From Dirofilaria immitis (Eukaryota; Nematoda; Chromadorea; Rhabditida; Onchocercidae): DNA of 64,000 nucleotides. The stretch covers positions 372,001 to 436,000 of the forward strand of contig JAKNDB010000054.1 of assembly GCA_024305405.1 (NCBI GenBank). The letters are read 5' to 3'. A program made the translations under genes and the position numbers. This document shows positions 14,295-24,353 of this stretch, one piece after another. How positions within the stretch are numbered: the stretch's first letter is position 1; each line of letters starts with the position of its first letter. The notes below the pieces were generated by a model. The model saw only the letters and a list, made by a program, of their open reading frames with translations, did not search any database and had not been told where the DNA came from.

Positions 14295-17200
14295 TTAGTT
14301 TTTGGTAGTGAACCAACATGACACAGATATACTCGGATCAAGTGCAAGAACATAATGCCAAAATCCAGCTGGTATAAATAAACATTCACCAGCACATAGC
14401 ACACAATCAAAGACATGAGCTTCACGAAAACGAGGAAATTTCGCCATATCCGGATTTCGTACATCGAGCTGCAATTCATTAAACATTATCGAATGCGGAA
14501 TTTTCTTAAATGTTTTTTTGTTGAAAAAGAAAAAATAAAGTGAGAAACTTTCAAAATATATTAAATTCAAATAATTGAAATTCATTACAACGTATCCATT
14601 CAGCAAAACTTTCGTGTGAAAAACTTATTTGAAATATTGATAAAACTATAGTCAGCATATAAAGCCAAATTGCTATTTTATAAAACAGGTTTAACGATGA
14701 ACAACGTACAGGATCCTCACCTTCAAAGCTTATGTTAAAGCATAATAAATCTAAACAAAATAATAAGGTAATTGTATTTTTAACGAAAGAAATATTCCTC
14801 ATAAAGCTTCACTAAAAAATACAAACCTGACTAGTATTGGTTAAAATTCCATCTTTTCGAGGATACACGTTTTCAGTTTCAGCAGTAGATACTATTCGTA
14901 AAAATTTTCTACCAACTACCTGAAAGACTTAAATTTTTTATTTTTTCTTGCAGAAACTACATGCTTTTTTACTTCTCTTTTATTCAATTATATAATTTCT
15001 CTAAAAAACTATGTTTAAGGTGGAAATGAAAAGCATCATGAAGAGTATCATAATTCAAAGAAATAGGCAAGCTAAATAAGGAATGCCAAAATTATTACAT
15101 ACTACATTAACAAATTACCTGACAGAATATGTTACTTTTTGGATCGAAATGTAAGGGTGATATAGTTCCCGACGGTCCGATCCAAATATTCATATCAACA
15201 TTGTCTATTCCATCTTCTCCAAATGCACAATAGTCAGGGACTATAATATCATTTAGAAGTTCCGGAATTTGATCAAATAATCGATGTTGCGCCAAATAAC
15301 CTGGACTGTCTGAATTCTGCAAACTCAGTTAAATCATTTAAACTTATCTTCACAAATAATAAGGATCATGATTTTTTCAATAAGCCTCAAACAAACAGTA
15401 GATCTAAAACTCTTGGTATTGTCTGGCTTTAGTCAATCACAGATATTTAATTCCTAACATATACCACGAGTAATCTTTTGCTCTGCGGTCCTACAGCTAT
15501 GAATAGCAAATAATTTTCTTATGTTTAATACCAAAATACTACAAATTAAATTAGTTTTAACAAATGTGAATAAAATTGTAATGAATACTAATATGCTTAA
15601 AAAATAATTAAAAACAAGCTTCATATAAGACTGCTTTAATGCTTCAGTATATGGCAAGTTCAAAAATAGAATTTCATTGATTTCGGGAATATCATAAAGT
15701 GAGCTGAAAATATATTATACCTCAGTTTCTATGAATTTTTCAATGAAATCATGAAAAGTCATCAAAGTTTGTTTCCAATCGTTATCGGCGTAACTGCTAC
15801 CGATTTCAATAGGAACTGTTCGATGACCGATGATTTGGTCAAAATACGAGAAACTAAAAAGAAATTATGATTAGTACCTAATAATTAATATAGTAGTAAA
15901 GCATTAAGAAATGGCAAAAGATAATTTTAAGTTTTCTTTCGTTACAATTCAAAGCTTTTGCATCCAAACAATAAATGTGCTAAAATTCTAAGCATTTCGA
16001 GAAGAAAAATTCAGATGTTCTATGATCTTACTTCCATTTTGTAAATGCAGGCCACTGATTCACAAGTCCTCTTATGACGACTGGTTTTTGATTTTTAATA
16101 TTTTTCAACATTTCTTCAAATGATGGAAGTTCGCAAACATCAACGTAAATTGAATTCGATAAAGCATCTGGGGTTGTAAATGCTTTTGCGTCTGCAAAAA
16201 GAGACAAAAGATGTACATAACACTACTCGATATTTTTTAAAAAACTGGTCCCCGATAGATATTTGAACATTTGATTTTCCAGAAAGCATAATCTTCGATA
16301 TTTGCTAGTTTGTAAATAATATTCATTAGTTTTTATAACAATTAACTGACGACTCACTTTTAAAGAAACGGGGTTGACGGTTCTGCTAAACAGGAATGTA
16401 AATGATGAGCGAATTTTGACAACGCAAAACCATCAATGTCACGACCCATTATTAAGCCCATATCGCAAGCATGCAGAGCTTCCTATATACATATATTATA
16501 ACCAACGGTACACATATATGGTAAACACATAAATAGCAATATATAATTAATATCCAAGTCCATAAACATTATACTGGAAAAATAAAGTTCAACTCAAACA
16601 TTATGATTGTTTTATCAAAAATAGTTGATATTACTAACGATAGATCATCAAAACAGTATTAATATGAAAATGAAAACTCCCACCTGTGTTTGTTTTTTAA
16701 ATTTCAAACGAACCGCTTTACACATCATAATGCTTGCATAAAAATCCTCCAAGCTTCATCAACTTTTCCATAATGGCCAGTGTTCAATTTTTCCCAAACT
16801 AGTGATGCTAGAAAATTTTCTAACTGCTCACTCCGCGTAAAATTCTGCACTAATGTTGCTCGAGCGCATTCTTTGTAAATTCGAATTAGCGAATAACCAA
16901 CGACACTTTCGTCTGATAAATGTTGTAAATGCACTAATCTTGGGATATTTTGCTCCTAAATATGGTTTCATATATTTATATTAAAAATACAACATTTTCC
17001 TGAATTATGAAAAGAATATTTGACTATGTGAGTAACCACTGAATGCAAGAATAACGCATTTTAAAAATGGTAAAACTCAACAAGATTCGGTTATCTTGTA
17101 TTAATTAGAAAAAGATGAAAATCAGTTTTATCTGCTATTGAAGTAGAAAAAATATACTAACTCTATAATTTATCAGCTAAAGTCTATGACGATTAACTAA

Positions 17201-18413
17201 AACTCACAAACTCTGAACCGTTAAAAAGAACGAATGCACAAAAACGGATTGCAGTTTTAAAAACTACATATATAGCATAAAAACAAACCTTGAACGACAT
17301 AATAGTTTCTTTTATCCTCTCTATAACGGCTGGATCAAAGCATTCACCTGGTGCATACTTATGCTCAGCATTAGAAAATCTCCATAAATTCAATGTGGAT
17401 AATTTGTCTCGCCGTGGGAAATAAAACATCATCTACAAAAAAAAAAAAATAAATTACCTAATTGTTAAATTAACATGACCATGAAGAAGATGGAAGAAAA
17501 ATATTATTAAAGTTTTACTCTTATTATGTTCAAAATAAAATCAACTTTTAAAACTTCAATTATATTAATTTAGATATTGTTCATTTTATTATCATCGTGA
17601 CTGACATTTCCATCCAATGTCAAGAGAATAACCTAAATATGCTGGAACTCGTATCAGTTTGTATTAATACGAAACTATGTAATAAATCAGTTTATTAAAA
17701 GTAATATAGGATAAAACCTTATATATAATATGAGCATAGATAAATTCATCCGATACCACCATGAACCCAAGTTGTTCGTAAAACTTTATAGTACTGCAGT
17801 GCGAATATGTTATTAAAACTAGTGTATCGTACAAACATTCTGCTAACTGGATAGCACGTCCACATATGCGATGCCCAATAGCTCGTCCTCGCCAATCATG
17901 AAAAAAAAGAAAATATATAATTTTCTATTTCTTGTATTAAAATAAACGAAAAAATCAAGTTATCCTATAAAAGAATGCGATAATTTTTTGTCTTCTAAGA
18001 TCAACTACAAAATTTTGCCTAAATCAAATTAACGAATCAAATATTAGGAAACGAATATGCATAATTTTTGCGGAGATGATAAAGTGATATATTCATTAAA
18101 TTTATAAATTCTTTAGCTTTCATTTCGGAACTAAAAACAGCGTAAAATTAAAGCATACTTTATGAACAGCAACTTGCTCCAACTTGACATATGGATGGAT
18201 GGGACGCAGATGACAAGCTGCGATTACAGAGCCATTATTTGTCCAACGAGCCACAATATGCCTACCATTCTCATCTTCATCATCGATTCCAACTAATTCC
18301 TCTAGACCATACTCTTCACAGAATACTTCACGACGTAACAAACGGCATTGTGCTAATAGGTCTTCATTTTCCGATACGTTAAAATCTTGAAGCGTTACCT
18401 CACATCCTATCAT
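14295..18413 (-). CDS. jmjd-5: JmjC-domain oxygenase of KDM8/JMJD5 type, apparently fused to an N-terminal GNAT acetyltransferase domain
   Basis: Ten exons (minus): 18413-18159, 17897-17718, 17432-17289, 16955-16684, 16482-16392, 16191-16032, 15853-15721, 15316-15119, 14919-14827, 14468-14295; about 566 residues. Residues 1-150 look like a GNAT fold, with an acetyl-CoA loop of the R-G-R-A-I-G type and a C-terminal FYEQLGF segment. From about residue 194 it matches KDM8: a helical part with VWEKLNTGHYGKV and CDMGLIMG, then a JmjC domain with PVVIRGL, GHRTVPIEIGS, the iron ligands H468 and D470 in PLHFDP, and H547 in FWHYV. KDM8 proteins are Fe(II)/2-oxoglutarate-dependent oxygenases. All exon phases agree if one base is missing in the A5 run at 16740-16744. 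The GNAT exon 2 acceptor is not AG. The first Met is fixed by an upstream in-frame stop. Two adjacent genes in an operon is the main alternative. Confidence 0.8.
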
Positions 18414-18815
18414 CCATAAAATTAAGTTTTATTCAAATTCCATAATTTTCCATCGTTCATTACAAATCACATTCTATTCTTACGTAAAACTACAAACGCA
18501 ATTGAATACATAATCGAGTTACAGAGCGCTAATATAATCTAAAGAAATAAATTCCACGTTTTTCTACAATTCACAACGAATAATATACTAACCTCCTACC
18601 TCCAAGCAAAATCACAAAATCCAACCAGGACACGTAAGGACACGTAACGTACATATAGTGCACTACAGTATCCATAAAACCGTTTCAAGATATATACTCT
18701 AGATTGTAGCATGATAGAACGAAATATTAGAATATATTTAAAAGGAATTGAAAGATTAGAATATTATTGTTTGTTATTGTGTGTTAGGAACTGGTTAGTC
18801 TGAATATTTAGAGGG
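18414..18815. promoter_or_regulatory. Divergent intergenic region, probable bidirectional promoter
   Basis: Only about 400 bp separate the start codons of the minus-strand GNAT-JmjC gene and the plus-strand ULP-like gene. No coding exon is seen between them. It must hold both promoters or 5' untranslated regions unless unseen 5' exons exist. No TATA element or clear factor site can be assigned. Confidence 0.55.
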
Positions 18816-21803
18816 ATGACAGTGGAGCATAGCATATCAAACAGTGAAGAAAGAACGGAGATATCATCGTGAGTATATTTTTCCGGTAGATGGGAAAGGG
18901 GACGAGAAATATAACGAAGAAATGAAATGGACATTTTCATTTGATAGATGAAATATGAAAAAATAGATGACTAATTACAAAATTGTCCTAGATCCTAATC
19001 ATATAGCAATTTTTAATTCTTTTAGGCTAAGCCCATACTGATCAAGCTTTAAATAGTTCACCATTGTATTCTAATCTTTGTTTCAATTGCTCTTTTTAAA
19101 TTACAATTCTTTATAGTTTTATCAAAAGATTTTATATAAATATTTCCTTCAAAAATTTCAAACTTTCATGCACGAACAATTTAACAAAAATAATTATTTC
19201 ATACTATTAGTTTTATTCTATCTAACTTAATCTTTCTATTAAATTTTGTGGCCTAAATAATTATTTGTGATCTGAAAAGTATATAATTACATATATATAT
19301 ATACATAGAAAAGTAATTACATATAGCTTCATTCTTTATTTTAATTTTGATAATAAACTTATTTTTACAACAAAATAATGTTTCTTCTGCTAAACAAAAA
19401 TTTCCGATCTTTTGAAAGAGAGATTTTCCAAATGTTTGAAATATTTTCAGGTCTCTGTCGGATGTTAGAACATGTCAAAGCTTATCATCACCAATTTTTA
19501 TATGTTCACCATTAACGAATAATGAAAACCTCATCGTTAATCCAATAACGCCCATCGAGAAAAATTCTCGAGAAGGGAATGATAATATCGTGAAGCGAAG
19601 GGATGGAATACGAATAACCGGTGGAACCGAAAAGAATTGGACAATTAGAATCAGAAGAAGAGTACACAATGAAGAAGTACTTTACTTAAATAATAAAATT
19701 ATTATGAAAAAAAAAGATTTTATTCTCAAAATAAATGAAATTGAAAATTTATTTTTAATTAGATAAGTTATGGGGAACGAATTGCGGACGATTTAATCAA
19801 TGAATATTGTGATAAGTTGAATACAGCACTGGGAAATCGATTTGATGGCATGCTTGCTATTCAGTATATTGCAGTAAATTCTTTGAATCATTCATTATAT
19901 TATTGATAAGATCAGTTAAACTTTCATAAATCAATATAGAACTTTTTTAAAAGAGTTTAGCAGAGTTTTGATTTTACTCCTGCAGCTATTCTATCTGATG
20001 CTGCAGTATTGCATTATTTATAGACTAATTTCTAAGATTTTTACTTAAAATAGAAAGCAAAATCTCTTTCAGCTGGATCCACAAAATTTGGATAGGCTCA
20101 TAACTGGCAATAAACCGGTCCTTCAGATTCTTTTGGATCAAAAACGTGAACACTATGTGTTAGTTGAACGTACACTTACTGACGATATCGTGGTCGTATT
20201 TGATTCCCTTGCAACTTCTAAAAAAAAGCCAGAGATGCAGTAAGTTATCGATTCCAAGTTTTAAAATTTTACATTTCAATTTTAGAAAAATTTGTGGCAA
20301 ATTGTAAAATAGCGAATTGCTTATTAATTAGTATTAATAGAATAGTCAAACATTTAAATTTGACAATTAAGCTATCATTAATTATAAAATTTCATCAAAT
20401 TTTAGTTAAATCATGGATTAGCGGAGCAAATTTTCAATATGTTCAAACATTTATCATCAACTGATGAGGTGAAAGTACGATATGAGATTGCAATCGAAAA
20501 ACAAGAAGATATGTGGTCATGTGGTTTACGTACAGTTGCATATATAACATGTCGAGCATTCGATCGTAATCCTCAATGGTATAAGATTGATTTTAAATTA
20601 CAAATTTAATAAATATTGAATTATTGAAATAAATATAAAAATTATCAGTATAATGTCAACATCACAAAATACTTTTATGAGCCGTGCGAGAATTTTTATA
20701 GAAAATGAAAAATAATAAAAATCTATCCAAAAGATTAATAATTGCCAAATGTCATAATTAATTAGATTATCTAATCGTTCATAAAGTAATCCTCTCTGAT
20801 GATCATGATAAATGAAAAAAAAGATTCTTATGTAATTCCATTCCTGCAGCTATATATTCAACATGGAAAAAGTCTTCAAATATTTCTGTAATTTACTGAA
20901 TGAACAAAATCCGAATGTTGAAGAATTTCGACATGCATTTGGACGATTTGGAAAGTAAGTTAAAAAGATATTTGGATGGAAAAATGGATTAAGACATGAA
21001 TGTGATAAATAAGCTTACTAGAAATGAACCTTTCAATCTGTTCAAAATAAGTGCATTAAAAGAATTTATTAAAATTATGTATTGATGAATGTTTTGTCTG
21101 GCAATGCTTGCCAGAAGGTAGAAAATGTATTTGCTAAAACACAGTAAATTATTGACTAACCAATCAGATTAAATAATATCAATATCGAGGAATAAAAATC
21201 GAGATTTCAAAGCAGACTTAAACTGAAGACAAGATATGAGCAAATTTGTTTTCTCAGATATCCAAACAATTATCTATTTGCATCACATTGAAAGCCAGTT
21301 TTTGCGATACTGGTGATATAGTCGAATGTGTAATAAATATAATAAATAATAAATTGATAGTATTATTTTGATAGCTCATTCTGATTTTTTTTTCAAATTC
21401 TAACAAATTAAAAAAAGAATCCAAAAAAATTAATTAAATTGAGAAAAAGAGTTGAACGTTTCTTTTACCTTTTCCTTAATAACTTAAAATTAGCAATATT
21501 TTCTAGCTGCTAAAAAAGAAAATGGAATCTTCTGTTCTCTTACTTTCAACATTGAACTTTTTCAGAATTTAATCAATCATCTGAATGAATTTCAGATGGA
21601 AGCATCATCATCTAAAAGCAGAAGAAGTTATCTTTAAAATAACAAAGCAAATTGATCAGCAACTTCATATTGAAAATAGCGAAATGCATGAAGTAAATAT
21701 GTTAAGCGATAGTAGTTCAAATTCCATTGAATGCCAAAGAGATCTAAATAGAAATAGGAAAAAAAGTACGATTAAAGAAATGGATAAATACTATTACTCA
21801 TAA
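18816..21803 (+). CDS. ULP/C48-like cysteine protease domain protein
   Basis: Seven exons: 18816-18868, 19451-19676, 19763-19873, 20073-20239, 20406-20578, 20850-20954, 21596-21803; about 347 residues. Residues 1-93 are polar and probably disordered. The middle fits a papain-fold SUMO/NEDD8-protease-like domain: H157 in REHYVLVER, D174 in VVVFDSLA, and Gln219 upstream of C225 in MWSCGLRTVAY, the order His-Asp-Gln-Cys expected of clan CE. The tail is rich in charged residues and His. I see no strong match to a specific SENP; it may be a diverged ULP or a nematode-specific relative. Exon 4 is one base short: with one extra A in the A8 run at 20220-20227 it joins exon 5 in frame (ARDALNHGLAEQ); as written the join gives a stop. 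The gene is head to head with the GNAT-JmjC gene and about 750 bp upstream of thioredoxin-2. Confidence 0.65.
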
Positions 21804-21865
21804 TATTTTTACTATCATTATGATACGATTTTTTTTTGCAACTTATATTATCAAATTAGAAAATT

Positions 21866-21871
21866 AATAAA
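21866..21871 (+). terminator. Candidate polyadenylation signal of the ULP-like gene
   Basis: AATAAA about 63 bases after the TAA stop, at a normal distance for a nematode 3' untranslated region. Confidence 0.55.
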
Positions 21872-22129
21872 GTTTGTCAATTTTGTTAATAAAATATAGC
21901 AAGACAAAATAAATTGAAAAGAAGATAATCGATCAATTTAAGCAATTAGATATGAAAATCTTGGAAACAAAGATAAATAAGACTAATCAAGAAGATTTAA
22001 GAAATACTGATTGGATAATCAGCAAGCTATAATTCATTTAGCAACGACTGATTTCACTTATACTGATAATCCATCAAGCCATAAATTTATATAATTTGAA
22101 GTTAAATAAAAGAGGAAAGACCCACCTCT

Positions 22130-22380
22130 GTTATTTTAGACCTGAAAAGAGAGCTCCTCAGCATTTATACACCACCTGTCTAATCTTACCCAGCTTCAGC
22201 CAAACTTGTCGAAAACCACCTACCTCAGTAACTTGAGAAGCCCTCACAACAGGCTGTGATTTCTCACGCGGTACAGTCTGCGATACCTCACGGTACAGTC
22301 TGCGATATCTCACGGTTGGCCGATGTTCACGTTGACATATGGTCGGTATCGGCGGTATAATACTGGTTCGTCAAAGGGTA
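22130..22380. other. Less AT-rich intercistronic block with a 22-24 bp tandem duplication
   Basis: This 250-bp patch between the ULP-like gene and thioredoxin-2 is clearly richer in G+C than its neighbours. At about 22,264-22,312 it contains two nearly identical head-to-tail copies of a unit with GGTACAGTCTGCGATA and CTCAC. I find no long open frame, tRNA or SL-RNA-like sequence in it. It may be a promoter or a noncoding RNA. Confidence 0.5.
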
Positions 22381-22538
22381 AGGATTTTTTAAACAGCGAT
22401 TTTATGAGGCTTATAAATTTAAATTAAACTTGATTCAAGTACTCAAATAATATGATCAAGATAGTATTTACCTATATATGACTAATTCGCATTCTTATAT
22501 GAACGTTTTGCGCAACCATTACTTGATTATTTAATTGC

Positions 22539-22540
22539 AG
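22539..22540 (+). promoter_or_regulatory. Candidate trans-splice (or 5' cis-splice) acceptor of thioredoxin-2
   Basis: TTAATTGCAG lies nine bases before the start codon at 22550. In nematodes an acceptor this close to an initiating ATG, with no coding exon upstream, typically receives a spliced leader. The position also suits a downstream gene in an operon with the ULP-like gene. The RNA evidence is lacking. Confidence 0.45.
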
Positions 22541-22549
22541 GTATATAAA

Positions 22550-24075
22550 ATGCTGACAAATTCACGATCACGTTTGCAGTTGTATCGTATGCATAAGTTA
22601 TTTCTTGACCGATATATTACTCTATCAAGTAAACGATACAATTCTTCTTTTCCGATACGTTTGATCAAAATATCATTGCAGAAATTACGAATCAATGGTG
22701 AATTTATCGTGCGTTTTTATTATTATCACATCTATAGGATTAATCTCATGCATTTCATAGTTCTCGTCTTTTATTTATTTTTGTTAGCATCATACAATTT
22801 TTTATTCGTTACTTTCTATATCAAATATTTTTTTGCTAATTTTTCGTATTATACATTATTTTGTTCTGTTTATAACTCGGCATCATCTGTTAACTTTAGT
22901 TAATAAAGAAATTCTGATTTAAGCTTGGAAAATATGATTGAGTTATTGAAAAGGGAATACACTTTCTCTTTATCTGAATTAGATCAAACATGGCGAATAC
23001 TGTGGTTTAAATTTAAATTTTAAAGAAATAAAAAAAATGTACTATGTCCAATATTTTGAAGATAACATAAAGTGGATAATATAAATAATCAAATAACGCG
23101 AGATGGCGTTTAGTGTCTTTTATTTTCAAATTCACTTCCAGCCTAAGAATTCTCCACTTTGTCGGAGGTTCTGCGATGATGAATCATTAGCGGTAATCTT
23201 TAATGTTGATGACGAAGAAGATTTCGCGGAAAAGGTATTGCATTCTACATTGATTTATCGTTTTTAATATATTTCATTTACTAATTCATAAATTTGATAG
23301 CAAGATTTAGTATTCCGGGATATTCTATTCGTTAAGAATTTTCAGAAGAGAGAGATAGTGTCTTGTGCCGAATTACTTTGCAATAAAAAAATGTAATAAC
23401 TATTAAGCTTATAGTTCTTAATAGAATATTTTTCAGAATGTATTTTGGAATGGAATGAGGAATCATATGTATTAATTACTTTTACAGGTCATGAAATCTT
23501 CTGTTCCAGTACTTGTAGATTTCTATGCAGATTGGTGTGGGCCATGTAAAATGTTGGGACCGCGAATCGAAGCCAAAGTTACTGGTCGAGAAGGAGATGT
23601 AAGTCATGACATATAAAACTTTTGTTCAGGTTTTTCGTTTGTCATGAACAGAATAGAAATTATCTGATTTTAGCAAGGAATATGACATAGTTCATCATAG
23701 ATCTATAAAAATATCCGTCATCGTGACGGAAAAAGTGCTTATGAAAAGAGCCATCAATACTGAACCGGTTCCGCTTAAAATTCAGTCAAAGATATAATTC
23801 TAGGTCGCATCTGATATTTTTATTTAAAATTTTGATAAATCTACTACTGCAACGCATAGGGATTGGCTCAAACCATTTAAATTAAGTACATTTCAGGTTA
23901 GGCTAGCAAAAGTGAACATTGATTATGCATCAGATGTGGCAATGGCTTATGAAGTGAATGCTATACCAACTGTTGTTGCAATCAAATCCGGCGAAGTTGT
24001 TGCACGTTTTGAAGGTGTAAAACTGATGATGAATTGGACTGTTTTATTGATAATATTCTTATTGACTCAGAGTAA
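22550..24075 (+). CDS. trx-2: Mitochondrial thioredoxin (thioredoxin-2 type)
   Basis: Four exons: 22550-22708, 23142-23234, 23488-23598, 23897-24075; about 180 residues. The first about 60 residues are rich in Arg, Lys and Ser with almost no acidic residues, as expected of a mitochondrial presequence. The thioredoxin fold follows: [18 protein letters not shown] with redox cysteines C101 and C104, then [20 protein letters not shown] with the cis-proline P145. The role is reduction of protein disulfides and peroxiredoxins in the mitochondrial matrix, with thioredoxin reductase as donor. All splice phases are 0. The last exon needs one more A in the A4 run at 24019-24022: then it continues [11 protein letters not shown] and stops at 24075. 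As written it runs instead into an unrelated hydrophobic tail ending at 24121. Confidence 0.9.
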
Positions 24076-24347
24076 AGTTAATATTAGAAGTAATGTCAGA
24101 CTAATGTATTACTTTTTTTGAAAATATGGTAATTCATTAGACAAATTTTGCAAGAACGTGGTTTTGAATTACTAAGCTTTTTAAGATTTTGTTATGCCAT
24201 AGTATGCTTTGTTCTTATGCAAAGTATTGCCACAAAAGTAACGAAGAAAATATCACTTTGAATGAAGCATCGAACATCAGCAAGCTGTCAGTGCTACACT
24301 AAAAATGGCATAGATTTTTTGCAAGATAAAATTAATCTAATATAATG

Positions 24348-24353
24348 AATAAA
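24348..24353 (+). terminator. Candidate polyadenylation signal of trx-2
   Basis: AATAAA about 270 bases after the stop. Other A-rich variants occur nearer, so the true site is uncertain. Confidence 0.3.
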
